Assembly: GCA_003445715.1 (NCBI GenBank)
Contig: DMCS01000071.1
Span: 14,835-59,679 of the forward strand
Origin: Candidatus Mesolinea sp.
GTDB taxonomy: Bacteria; Chloroflexota; Anaerolineae; Anaerolineales; Anaerolineaceae
Reading direction: 5' to 3'
DNA: 44,845 nt
Below the pieces are notes generated by a model. That model made no database searches, had not been told where the DNA came from, and worked only from the letters and a program-made list of their open reading frames with translations. The stretch's first letter is position 1. Each line of letters opens with the position of its first letter. This document shows, piece after piece, positions 35,601-43,090 of the stretch. The translations under genes and the position numbers were made by a program.

Positions 35601-35781
35601 CTAAGTAATGCCTTAATGGATCGACTCCGCCTGCAATTACATCGGGGTTATTCTTCCGATACCAAATCTCATCGAAGTAACCAGAATTCTTAACTAATTT
35701 TATTTCTGCGGAAAAATTCTTAGGTCTAATCTTGTTTTTGATTCTATATAGGCTTCTTTTTAGACCATTTTGCAAACCCAT
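32653..35781 (-). CDS. TupA-like ATP-grasp / GT4 fusion protein
   Basis: A 1042-residue protein with four parts. Two N-terminal repeats (NPDVIAGGVDPLRHYLEFGG and RRSGVNPLIHYLKFGRQEGR) match those of the tandem GT2 protein. A TupA-like ATP-grasp domain (about 110-400) follows: RHPTKFTEKIQIYKLLYRN, DRFVMKTNHGSGFTLICQD, ILIEELL, PFVRVDLYPVQGKMYFGEMT. A middle part (about 430-620) resembles a degenerate methyltransferase fold, with no clear cofactor motif. A C-terminal GT4 domain (about 640-1035) has FSHSVSFGGAERSLLEL, LLLSGTITKAKGQ and CSRMEGLGRTIGEAMLL. ATP-grasp proteins of this type ligate amino acids or similar to glycans. The ATG at 35781 has GGGGGAG 8 nt upstream and is preferred to an earlier start at 35814, which would run back to the rfbD stop. 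Confidence 0.85.
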   Translation of the reverse strand: MGLQNGLKRSLYRIKNKIRPKNFSAEIKLVKNSGYFDEIWYRKNNPDVIAGGVDPLRHYLEFGGFEGRTPGPKFDSTGYLDTYADVRRSGVNPLIHYLKFGRQEGRSPYGAQIEAELVEDMLAIQEVYQQRFGRMIDFRHPTKFTEKIQIYKLLYRNPNMSEFSDKLKAKELAAAIIGKQYIVPTIGVYERFSDIPKDELPDRFVMKTNHGSGFTLICQDKSSFDWVDAEAKMNAWLNYDFYARFREWAYKNITPKILIEELLTTENGQIPEDCKIMIAQGKIIAITLVLNKHMGSPSAFKVDANWQRLDYSTTYPRYPFEVDRPAQMDLMESLAKQLANGFPFVRVDLYPVQGKMYFGEMTFYPSAGLGNFNPPEWDEIMGSKLDLSQIYDPAYLAHLADLAESKQQSVAFTSPTEVSKNSAKDDQEADLPETLAKVLSVLAPRLERVIDFVPKGAGLLKFAAVKCPQAELYALVSAHQKLPPLEQCFAGTKASEVILKPGSFEALTELLKENNLKPTLLHLHGVDATSQFLAGFGTKLTEWENLFLVLTGLESNQRWSDLQALVSQLMQLDFDLILPDEAKNLAWHPRDADHFETICESHSQEFINLVCTQSGTFSHALFFSHSVSFGGAERSLLELVQELSNQYQTLCTVIVPAEGDLEKELQKAGAFTKSAPLGWWCYLEKNKTDEVKANLIYTDHWWRENYDILPDLNPDVVLTNTLTIPWGAMSALMLGRPHVWMVNEFGVLDHGLNFLLGFEKSLEFICKSSAKIITRSKAIHQALFPHLNFPNVETIYWNIALPQKEIETKSGNNPSFSFPEAFHLLLSGTITKAKGQEDAIRAVIELIKNRQRQVELLMPGYNTEPAYKARMEELINSAGIGSHVRILPFQQNLISLIEQADAVLVCSRMEGLGRTIGEAMLLKKPVIGTNSGGIPELIEDGNTGLLYSPGDYLKLADQIERLMDDATLRERLAIQGEHFAIETFTVQHFGGRINQIIRNLKGVSGVDLEDLALDIIDMTSRSFLEFIRTRNRLPLENQDPNE

Positions 35782-35806
35782 CTCACCAACTCCCCCGGTA
35801 AAACCT

Positions 35807-36691
35807 TTATTCACAGTTTATCGCCAATTTAAGCGCTCCCCGCCATGCCGGCAGTTGCAAGCCGAACGCCTGCTCAAACTTCCCACAATCCAATACCGAA
35901 ACCAGCGGACGCTCCGCCGGCGTGGGGAACTGGCGGCTCTTGGCGGGCAGCAACTGCCGCACCTTCTGCTCACTCTTCTTGGGGTCCAGCTCCAGGATGG
36001 CTTGCGCCCACTCGTAGCGGCTGCAGGCGCCGGAGCCAGCTAAGTGATACAGCCCAGCTTTCTCGCGCAGGTAATCCACAGGCTCACTGCGCCCTTGGGC
36101 AAGGACCAAAGCAGTGGCTTCGGCTAACATGCGTGCCCATGTGGGGCTGCTGACCTGGTCATCCACCACACGCAGGGTTTCCTGCTCCCGCGCCCACTGC
36201 AGCACCTTAGTGACAAACCCGCCTTGGCGCATCGAGTAAACCCAGCTGGTGCGCAAAACGAGGTACGCCCCCCCAACTGCCTGCACAGCCTGCTCGCCTT
36301 CTAGCTTGGTCTGGCCATAGACGTTGAGTGGGTGAGGTGCGTCGCTCTCCACATAAGGCGCACCCTTGCGGCCGTCAAAGACATAATCAGTGGAGTAATG
36401 GATGAAGGCTGCATTGAGCCGCTTGGCTTCCTCTGCCAGCACGCCCGGCGCCACTGAGTTGATTTGCCGGGCAAGTTCTGCTTCGCTCTCGGCTTTATCC
36501 ACGTTGGTATAAGCTGCTGCGTTGACGATGACCTGCGGGTTCACCTCGCGCACGAGACCGGGCAGGCTGGCAGGCTTGCCTAAGTCGATTTCCGGGTAGT
36601 CGTAGGTGACCACCTCGCCTAACGGCGCCAAGCAGCGCTGCAATTCCCAGCCCAACTGTCCGTTTTTGCCAATTAACAATATGCGCAGCAT
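35807..36691 (-). CDS. rfbD: dTDP-4-dehydrorhamnose reductase
   Basis: Last step of dTDP-L-rhamnose synthesis, NADPH reduction of the 4-keto sugar. The 294-residue length is typical. The nucleotide-binding motif is GKNGQLG (8-14), the catalytic pair is in VYGQTKLEGE (YxxxK), with IHYSTDYVFDG (catalytic Thr/Asp) and RTSWVYS as in relatives. It starts 2 nt after the rfbA stop. The stop (35807) lies 25 nt before the ATP-grasp fusion start. Confidence 0.95.
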   Translation of the reverse strand: MLRILLIGKNGQLGWELQRCLAPLGEVVTYDYPEIDLGKPASLPGLVREVNPQVIVNAAAYTNVDKAESEAELARQINSVAPGVLAEEAKRLNAAFIHYSTDYVFDGRKGAPYVESDAPHPLNVYGQTKLEGEQAVQAVGGAYLVLRTSWVYSMRQGGFVTKVLQWAREQETLRVVDDQVSSPTWARMLAEATALVLAQGRSEPVDYLREKAGLYHLAGSGACSRYEWAQAILELDPKKSEQKVRQLLPAKSRQFPTPAERPLVSVLDCGKFEQAFGLQLPAWRGALKLAINCE

Positions 36692-36693
36692 CT

Positions 36694-37560
36694 TTAGCCC
36701 CCTGCCAAGTGCCTGAGGTAAGCACCGTAATTGGTCGCGTTGAGCCCGTCTGCCAGCGCGAGCAGCTGCTCGCGGTCGATGTAACCCATGCGGTAGGCGA
36801 TCTCCTCCACAGAAGAGATCATCATGCCTTGCCGCTCTTCAACAGCTTGGATAAAAGTGGCGGCTTGCAGCAGGGACTCATGTGTGCCGGCGTCCAGCCA
36901 AGCCACGCCGCGCCCGAGCACCTTCACCTGCAGCTGGCCTTGCTCCATATAGCGCCGGTTGAGGTCGGTAATCTCCAGCTCGCCACGCGCCGAAGGCTGG
37001 AGCTGCCCTGCATAGCGCACCACATTGGCATCATAAAAATAAATCCCGGGCACCGCCAAGTTCGAGCGCGGCTGTTTGGGCTTTTCTTCTAAGCTTAGCG
37101 CTTTGCCGTTGCCGTCGATTTCTACCACACCATAACGCTCCGGGTCACGGACGGAATAAGCAAAGATGACTGCGCCCTCTTTGAGCTCAGCCGCGTTGCG
37201 CAGCACCGTCGGCAGCCCATGCCCAAAAAAGATATTATCGCCTAAAATTAGGCAGGCTGGTGAGCCCGCCAAAAAGTCTTTGCCCACCAAAAAGGCATCC
37301 GCCAAGCCGCGCGGCTCCGGTTGCACAGCGTAAGCGAACTTCAACCCCCACTGCGCGCCATCTTGCAGCAGGCGCTGATAGAGCGCTTGATCTTCTGGTG
37401 TGGTGATGACCAGGATCTCCTGGATACCAGCCAGCATGAGCATCGAGAGGGGATAATAAATCATGGGTTTATCGTAAACCGGCAAAAGCTGCTTACTGAT
37501 TGGAATGGTGAGCGGGTAAAGCCGGGTACCTTTGCCGCCGGCTAAAATGATGCCTTTCAT
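36694..37560 (-). CDS. rfbA: Glucose-1-phosphate thymidylyltransferase
   Basis: Makes dTDP-glucose from dTTP and glucose-1-phosphate. It has 288 residues with the motif GGKGTRLYPLT (8-18), KQLLPVYDKPMIYYPLS, LGDNIFFGHG and VVEIDGNGKALSLEEKP. The start ATG overlaps the rfbB stop by 4 nt (ATGA), so the pair is translationally coupled. Confidence 0.96.
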   Translation of the reverse strand: MKGIILAGGKGTRLYPLTIPISKQLLPVYDKPMIYYPLSMLMLAGIQEILVITTPEDQALYQRLLQDGAQWGLKFAYAVQPEPRGLADAFLVGKDFLAGSPACLILGDNIFFGHGLPTVLRNAAELKEGAVIFAYSVRDPERYGVVEIDGNGKALSLEEKPKQPRSNLAVPGIYFYDANVVRYAGQLQPSARGELEITDLNRRYMEQGQLQVKVLGRGVAWLDAGTHESLLQAATFIQAVEERQGMMISSVEEIAYRMGYIDREQLLALADGLNATNYGAYLRHLAGG

Positions 37561-38642
37561 GTCTGGTCCTTTCTATTCGCGTAATTCTTCTGCATCCAGC
37601 CATCGTAATCTGATTGCTGGGTAATGGCTTGAACCCACTCTGGGTGTTCCAAGTACCAGCGCACGGTAGCAAGCAAGCCTTGCTGTAAATCGTGGCGTGG
37701 TTGCCAACCGAGTTCGCTCTTTATTTTGCTGATGTCAATATCATAGCGCCGGTCGTGCCCTGGTCGGTCAGGTACAAAAGTCATCAGCTGCTCGTGTGGC
37801 GTGAAAGGCGAATCGGGCTGCAATTCATCCAAGATCTGGCAGATGGTGCGTACGATCTCTAGGTTGGCGGGCTGGTTATCCCCGCCAATGCAGTAGGTTT
37901 CACCCACACGGCCTTGCGTAGCCACTTTCCACAGTGCTTCGCAATGATCATCCACATACAGCCAGTCGCGGATTTGCATGCCATCGCCATAAATCGGCAG
38001 AGTCTTGCCGCTGGTGGCGTTTAAGATCATCAGCGGAATGAGTTTTTCGGGGAATTGGCGCGGTCCGTAGTTGTTGGAGCAGTTGCTGATGCTGATGGGT
38101 AAGCCATAAGTCGTATAGTAAGCGCGGACAAAGTGATCACTCGCAGCCTTAGAGGCCGCATAAGGCGAGCGCGGTTGGTAGGCGGTTTCCTCCCTGAAAG
38201 GCGGGTCGGCTTTGCTGAGTGTGCCAAAGACCTCATCGGTGGAGACGTGATGAAAGCGCACTGCGTCACGCGGAACAGTTTTATCAACCAGCCAGGCTTT
38301 GCGCGCAGCTTCTAGAAGTGTGAAAGTGCCAATGACGTTGGTTTGCACAAAGGCGCCCGGGTCGAGGATTGAGCGGTCCACGTGTGATTCGGCGGCAAAG
38401 TGCACCACAGTATCAATCTCGTATTCCGCAAAGATGCAGTCAACCAACTCTCGATTCGCGATATCCCCGTGGATAAACACATGCCGGCTCGGGTCGGGAA
38501 GGTCCTTAAGGTTTTCCAGGCTGCCGGCATACGTGAGCGCATCCATGGTGACGATCTGTACGTCTGGCTCACTGCCCAGTAAATAGTGTACAAAATTGGA
38601 GCCGATAAAGCCAGCGCCTCCAGTGACAAGCACATGCCGCAT
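37557..38642 (-). CDS. rfbB: dTDP-glucose 4,6-dehydratase
   Basis: Converts dTDP-glucose to dTDP-4-keto-6-deoxyglucose. It is an SDR-fold protein of 361 residues with GGAGFIGSNFVHYLL (NAD site, 8-22), HFAAESHVDRSI, STDEVFGTL, the catalytic SPYAASKAASDH (YxxxK) and a GDGMQIRDWLYVDDH segment. Two nt separate it from rfbC upstream. Confidence 0.96.
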   Translation of the reverse strand: MRHVLVTGGAGFIGSNFVHYLLGSEPDVQIVTMDALTYAGSLENLKDLPDPSRHVFIHGDIANRELVDCIFAEYEIDTVVHFAAESHVDRSILDPGAFVQTNVIGTFTLLEAARKAWLVDKTVPRDAVRFHHVSTDEVFGTLSKADPPFREETAYQPRSPYAASKAASDHFVRAYYTTYGLPISISNCSNNYGPRQFPEKLIPLMILNATSGKTLPIYGDGMQIRDWLYVDDHCEALWKVATQGRVGETYCIGGDNQPANLEIVRTICQILDELQPDSPFTPHEQLMTFVPDRPGHDRRYDIDISKIKSELGWQPRHDLQQGLLATVRWYLEHPEWVQAITQQSDYDGWMQKNYANRKDQT

Positions 38643-38644
38643 AA

Positions 38645-39223
38645 TTATTCCTCCTCTTGCTCTGGCTGCCAGCCAGGCGGGTAAGTCTCTACCTCAACTA
38701 AAAGTGGAGCGTGCTGGTCTTTCTCTGAAAGCAGCGGAGCTCCGCCTTCCGCGAGCGGCCAGGCAATGCCGATGGCGGGGTCGTCCCAGCGGATGGCGCG
38801 CTCCCACTCCGGAGCGTAATAAGCACTGGCTTTATAGAAAACCTCTGCCCAAGGGCTGAGCACATAAAACCCATGCGCAAATCCAGGTGGTACCCAGAGT
38901 TGATGCTTGTTTTCGGCAGAAAGCCGCGCCCCGACCCATTGTCCAAAGGTTGGCGAGCCCTGGCGGATATCGACGGCGACGTCGAAGATCTCTCCCGCCA
39001 CGGCGCGTATCAGTTTACCCTGGGCTTGGTGCAGTTGGTAATGCAGCCCACGCAGGGTGCTTTGCCTTGAACCGGAATGATTATCCTGTACGAAGTTAAT
39101 CGGGCCGCAGGCAGCTTCAAAAATATCCTGCCGATAGGTCTCTAAGAAAAAGCCGCGTTCATCCCCAAAGATGCGGGGAATAATCAGCACAACATCCGGG
39201 ATGGCGGTAGGGATAAATTCCAT
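38645..39223 (-). CDS. rfbC: dTDP-4-dehydrorhamnose 3,5-epimerase
   Basis: Epimerises the 4-keto intermediate. A cupin-fold protein of 192 residues with family motifs GFFLETYRQD, TLRGLHYQLHQAQGKL (catalytic His in LHYQ) and VDIRQGSPTFGQW, followed by VPPGFAHGFYVLS. The order rfbC-B-A-D, instead of B-D-A-C, is a local arrangement. It begins one base before the upstream wzt stop, so it belongs to the same transcript. Confidence 0.95.
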   Translation of the reverse strand: MEFIPTAIPDVVLIIPRIFGDERGFFLETYRQDIFEAACGPINFVQDNHSGSRQSTLRGLHYQLHQAQGKLIRAVAGEIFDVAVDIRQGSPTFGQWVGARLSAENKHQLWVPPGFAHGFYVLSPWAEVFYKASAYYAPEWERAIRWDDPAIGIAWPLAEGGAPLLSEKDQHAPLLVEVETYPPGWQPEQEEE

Positions 39224-39224
39224 C

Positions 39225-40013
39225 TTATTGGTTGCTCCTACGGTAAGCTTCGATCACTTCAGCTGGATCGCCAATCATTTGCACTTGCCCATGATCCAGC
39301 CAGAGCACACGGTTACACATATCTTGAATCTTAGCCAAGCCATGCGAAACAATTAAAACCGTGCTGCCTTGTTCTTGATAACTTTGCATGCGCTCATTGC
39401 ACTTTCGTTGAAAGGCTTCATCTCCAACGCTCAGAATTTCATCCACAATGAGGATCTCGGGCACATGCGCTGTTGCCACAGCAAAACCTAAGCGTGCATA
39501 CATGCCGGAGGAATAGGTGCGCAATGGAGCGTCAATAAACTCACGCAGCTCCGAAAATTCAACAATTTCTTCAAACACGGTGTCCATCTCATCCTGGTCG
39601 TAACCCAGCAGAGCCCCATTCAGATAGACATTTTCCCGCCCGGTCAGCTCGGGGTGAAAACCGGCGCCCAATTCCAATAGAGGTGCAATCTTGCCAAAAA
39701 GCTGCACGCGTCCTTCAGTCGGGCGCAGGACGCGTGAGATCACCTTGAGCATGGTGCTTTTTCCGGCGCCGTTATTACCGATGATGCCAAAGACCTCTCC
39801 ACGGTTAATCGTCACGCTGACGTCTTTGAGCGCTAAAAACTTGTTGAATTGAACCTTGCGTTGCAGTGTACGAATGGCATATTCCTTAAAAGTGCCAATG
39901 CGTTCTTTAGGAACACGGTACGCAACCGAGACATCCTGCAGCGTGATGATGGGTTCGCTGTTCAGTTTGGCTTTTTGGCTCAGCAATGGTTTAGACTCGA
40001 TAAGCATATTCAT
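39225..40013 (-). CDS. wzt: Polysaccharide ABC exporter ATPase (Wzt/TagH-like)
   Basis: Energises export of the glycan made by the locus. The 262-residue protein has Walker A GNNGAGKST, LELGAGFHPELTGRENVYL, the signature YSSGMYARLGFAVA, Walker B LIVDEILSVGD and VSHGLAKIQDMC. It ends soon after the ATPase domain and lacks the C-terminal carbohydrate-binding domain of Wzt proteins that recognise a terminal sugar. The start overlaps the wzm end by 23 nt. Confidence 0.9.
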   Translation of the reverse strand: MNMLIESKPLLSQKAKLNSEPIITLQDVSVAYRVPKERIGTFKEYAIRTLQRKVQFNKFLALKDVSVTINRGEVFGIIGNNGAGKSTMLKVISRVLRPTEGRVQLFGKIAPLLELGAGFHPELTGRENVYLNGALLGYDQDEMDTVFEEIVEFSELREFIDAPLRTYSSGMYARLGFAVATAHVPEILIVDEILSVGDEAFQRKCNERMQSYQEQGSTVLIVSHGLAKIQDMCNRVLWLDHGQVQMIGDPAEVIEAYRRSNQ

Positions 40014-40815
40014 CCGATCTCGAAGTGAAAAATAGCCAACCTACAATCAGCATACCCACTGACCAAGCCAGCGCTGGCCAAAGGTCTTGCAAACCTGGGA
40101 TAACCCCTTCATAAACAGGCATACGGAACATTTTGAGCATCCAATACATCGGGTTGATGCGGTAGATGGTCATGAACTGCGCTGGAATGATTTCTTCGGG
40201 GTAAATCACGGGAGTAAGATACATCCAAGCCATCAGCACAATTTGGTACATTTCTGCCACGTCTGGGAAGAAAATCGCCAATGCTGAAAGCAGCAGCCCA
40301 AACCCGAGCGCAAATGCGGTAAGCAGCAAAATTGAAATGGGAAGAAAAAGAACTGTTAGGTGGATAGTGGTCTGCGTGATCACCATGACCAGGAGCAGCG
40401 GGATTATCGAGAGCAGCAGATTTACCAGCGCCGTGCCAATGGCGGAGACGCCGAAGATAGTGCGTGGCAGGTAAATGCGCTGCATCAGGCTGCCGCCCCA
40501 CACCAAGCCGCTCATAGAAGCGTTGGTGCCTTGCGCGAAGAAGTTCCAGGCTATTAACCCGCTTAGGATATAAACCGGATAGGATTGCACTGATTTAAAC
40601 AGGTTGGAAAAGACAAAGGTCATGATGAGCATCGTGCCGAGGGGGTTGAGCATCGTCCAAGCCACGCCCAGCGCCGAGCGCTTATACCGCGCTACAATAT
40701 CCCGCCGCACGAGCTGCTTGAGCAGATAGCGGTAATGTTTAAGCTCCTGAATCTCAGTCAGCGCCGGCGATGTATTTGCGGCAGAGTCATACACAGGTTT
40801 GGTGATGGTATTCAA
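39991..40815 (-). CDS. wzm: Polysaccharide ABC exporter permease (ABC-2 type, Wzm/TagG-like)
   Basis: Membrane channel partner of Wzt. It has 274 residues and about six helices. The KRSALGVAWTMLNPLGTMLI segment, the FAQGTNASMSGLVWGGSLM stretch and the C-terminal YRINPMYWMLKMFR are typical of this family. The start is a TTG at 40815, supported by AAGGA 6 nt before it; no nearby ATG would keep the N-terminus. It heads the 15-kb leftward glycan locus. Confidence 0.9.
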   Translation of the reverse strand: MNTITKPVYDSAANTSPALTEIQELKHYRYLLKQLVRRDIVARYKRSALGVAWTMLNPLGTMLIMTFVFSNLFKSVQSYPVYILSGLIAWNFFAQGTNASMSGLVWGGSLMQRIYLPRTIFGVSAIGTALVNLLLSIIPLLLVMVITQTTIHLTVLFLPISILLLTAFALGFGLLLSALAIFFPDVAEMYQIVLMAWMYLTPVIYPEEIIPAQFMTIYRINPMYWMLKMFRMPVYEGVIPGLQDLWPALAWSVGMLIVGWLFFTSRSDEYAYRV

Positions 40816-40824
40816 GCTGTTTCC

Positions 40825-40854
40825 TTGTTGGCTTCAAATTTCCTAAATTATAAT
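40825..40854 (+). promoter_or_regulatory. Promoter for the divergent GT2, with overlapping -10 on the other strand
   Basis: TTGTTG (40825-40830), an 18-bp spacer and TATAAT (40849-40854) lie upstream of the GT2 gene. The -10 is contained in the palindrome ATTATAAT (40847-40854), which also reads TATAAT leftward toward wzm. No matching leftward -35 is obvious. Confidence 0.55.
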
Positions 40855-40894
40855 GTTATCATAATCGGAAAAATGTGCCTCAAAAGCCCTCAGG

Positions 40895-41899
40895 ATGCTT
40901 AACCCTAAGTATACTATGACCTCGCCTTATTTCTCCATCATCGTGCTCTATTGGAATAGCGCAAAGTATCTCGCAGAGCATCTCCAGTCATTAGCTGCCC
41001 AGACCTTGCAGGATTTCGAGGTCATCTTGATCGATAACGGATCCCCTCAGCCGCCAGACCCAAAAGTTCTGGCGCAGTTCCCTGAATTGCCGCTCAGGCT
41101 GATTACCTCAGAGAAAAACTTAGGCTTTGCCGCTGGCAATAACTTAGCAGCGCGTTCAGCCCACGGGGAGTACATCGTGTTGCTCAATGCCGATGCTTTC
41201 CCGCAGCCGGATTGGCTTGCGCAAGTCTATGCCGGCATCCAGCGCCACCCGACTGCTTTTTTTGCCTCGCGCCTGCTCATGGCTGAAGACCCCACCCGGC
41301 TGGATGGGGAATGGAATGTGGTGCATGCCACGGGCTTAGTCTGGCGCCGCTCACATGGGCGTGCTCTTGCAGCAGCTTGGCAGCACGAGCGGCAGGTGCT
41401 GAGCGCATGCGCTGCTGCCGGCGTTTACCCGCGGGAGGCTTTCACTGCTGCTGGCGGGTTTGATGAGGACTTCTTTGCCTACATGGAAGACGTGGACCTC
41501 GACTTCCGCCTGCAGCTGTTAGGCTATCCTTGTTACTATTTGCCGCAAGCGGTGGTGCGGCATGCCGGCTCTGGCAGCACAGAGCCACGCAGCGACCTGG
41601 TTATCTTTTATGGGCATCGCAACCTTGTCTGGACTTTTGTCAAAAATATGCCCGGCTGGCTGTTTTGGGTAATGCTGCTACCGCATTTGCTGGTGAACTT
41701 GATTTACTTACTTGCAGCGCTCTTCTTCCCCTTCCGCGGAGCCATGGTGCGTGCCAAATGGGCGGCTCTCAAAGGGCTGCCGGCCGCCTGGAAAAAGCGT
41801 CAGGCGGTGCAAAGCCAGCGCAAGGTCTCGGTGGGATACATCGCCCGTCTGCTTGAGTGGAATCCTTTTGCACCGTTGATTAAGTTCACGTTCCACTAA
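40895..41899 (+). CDS. GT2 glycosyltransferase (rhamnosyltransferase-like)
   Basis: A 334-residue GT-A enzyme with FSIIVLYWNSAKYLAEHLQS, VILIDNGSPQPP, LLNADAFPQPDWL and YMEDVDLDFRLQLLGY (the ED..DL..R acceptor-site motif of WbbL-like enzymes). A C-terminal hydrophobic region (WVMLLPHLLVNLIYLLAALF) suggests membrane association. Given the rfb genes next door it may add rhamnose. ATG codons at 40895 and 40916 are both possible; neither has a strong ribosome site. It is divergent from wzm. Confidence 0.87.
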   Translation: MLNPKYTMTSPYFSIIVLYWNSAKYLAEHLQSLAAQTLQDFEVILIDNGSPQPPDPKVLAQFPELPLRLITSEKNLGFAAGNNLAARSAHGEYIVLLNADAFPQPDWLAQVYAGIQRHPTAFFASRLLMAEDPTRLDGEWNVVHATGLVWRRSHGRALAAAWQHERQVLSACAAAGVYPREAFTAAGGFDEDFFAYMEDVDLDFRLQLLGYPCYYLPQAVVRHAGSGSTEPRSDLVIFYGHRNLVWTFVKNMPGWLFWVMLLPHLLVNLIYLLAALFFPFRGAMVRAKWAALKGLPAAWKKRQAVQSQRKVSVGYIARLLEWNPFAPLIKFTFH

Positions 41900-41949
41900 G
41901 CGGACGTTGATATTTTCAATTTCAGGTTTTAGGATTTACCAGCAAGAGG

Positions 41950-41970
41950 AGAGCGTTTCCAGCGCTTTTT
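41950..41970 (+). terminator. Weak hairpin after the GT2 gene
   Basis: AGAGCG, loop TTTCCAG, CGCTTT forms a 6-bp stem including one G-T pair and runs into TT. It lies between the convergent GT2 and CHAD genes, 51 nt after the GT2 stop. Confidence 0.35.
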
Positions 41971-42014
41971 GAAGGTTGAATTATTGTGCGTTTGAGAGCA
42001 GCCCGGCAAGCTGA

Positions 42015-43037
42015 TTAATCCACAGATGGAGCTGTTTGCTGCTCTTCTTTATCTTCAGGCTCAATAGCCCGCAATGCCGCTTCTAGGTCCAGCGGCGTGT
42101 TAATCAACTTCAGAAGGTTATTCCACGTCTTTCCCTTTTCGATTTCAGCCCAATCAGCTAAGAATTCTCGGTAAGTCGCTTCGCGCTTATCGATGCAGGA
42201 CTGGCGGAACGCCTCCAGCCCGGGCAAGAGCCGGCGCAGAGGGCGGGGATTGCCAAAATAATCCACGATCCGCGCTCTTTCTTCTTCGATAAACTGAGGA
42301 ATGAATGCAATCCAGACGTCTAAGTCGTGGATGGCACCGAGTTGGTCTTGCAGCTTGCGGGATGTAGAAATAAACGGCTTGAGTTGACCGGCATAAAGCT
42401 CTTCGAAAGTTTCCATGGCGTAACGCAAGCGCTTGGCACTAATGCGCATGGCATGCAGCTCCAGCACATTTTGCGGGTCAGAAATGTACGGAACGTGGGA
42501 GAGCAGCTCTTCAATGCGCACTTGTATGCCCTGGAAGGCTAACTGATACAAAGCAGGTGTGTAGAGGTAAACGGTTTTGGATTGCTCCAAGAGTGGTTTA
42601 ACCCAGTTCTCCAGCAGCTCAATGAGTTGATCAGCGAGCATTCTATCCATGGCTGCCTCGACGTGCTGTTGAACTTCGGCACGGCGCTGAGTGAGACGCA
42701 GTTTTAGCCGCTTTAAGCCGGGCTGCAATTTAGGGTCGGTAAACTCTAATATGGCTGCCTCGATTACTTCTAACTGAACGTCTAAATCGCGTGCCTCGCC
42801 TAAGGCGCGGGTCACTTTGCGCACATCTTTTTGAATTTTCTTGTAATCCTGCTTGGGAAAACAGCCTGAAAAAAGCGCGAGAGCGGTGCGCATGCGCCGC
42901 GTTGCCACACGCATTTGATGAACATACTCAATATCTGCAGCTGTGCGCACGCCTTCCACCTCGGCAGCCATTGCCACCAAGTGCCGCTGGATAATTTTTG
43001 CCCCATAGACGCAGGTTGCTTCTGCCGTAGCGTTCAT
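42015..43037 (-). CDS. CHAD-domain protein
   Basis: A 340-residue, almost entirely alpha-helical protein. Two CHAD-type halves carry the conserved basic helix signatures: VHQMRVATRRMRTALALF with EARDLDVQLEVIE in the first, and MRISAKRLRYAMETFEELY with AIHDLDVWIAFIP in the second. CHAD domains bind inorganic polyphosphate through these histidines and arginines/lysines. GGGAGAAG precedes the ATG at 43037. It lies 53 nt downstream of two thymidylate-kinase-like genes, probably in one transcript, which suggests a link to phosphate or nucleotide metabolism. Confidence 0.9.
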   Translation of the reverse strand: MNATAEATCVYGAKIIQRHLVAMAAEVEGVRTAADIEYVHQMRVATRRMRTALALFSGCFPKQDYKKIQKDVRKVTRALGEARDLDVQLEVIEAAILEFTDPKLQPGLKRLKLRLTQRRAEVQQHVEAAMDRMLADQLIELLENWVKPLLEQSKTVYLYTPALYQLAFQGIQVRIEELLSHVPYISDPQNVLELHAMRISAKRLRYAMETFEELYAGQLKPFISTSRKLQDQLGAIHDLDVWIAFIPQFIEEERARIVDYFGNPRPLRRLLPGLEAFRQSCIDKREATYREFLADWAEIEKGKTWNNLLKLINTPLDLEAALRAIEPEDKEEQQTAPSVD

Positions 43038-43090
43038 TTTTCTTCTCCCTCTAATTTATTCAGATTTCAGAGCCCGAGCCAAAGGCAGCC

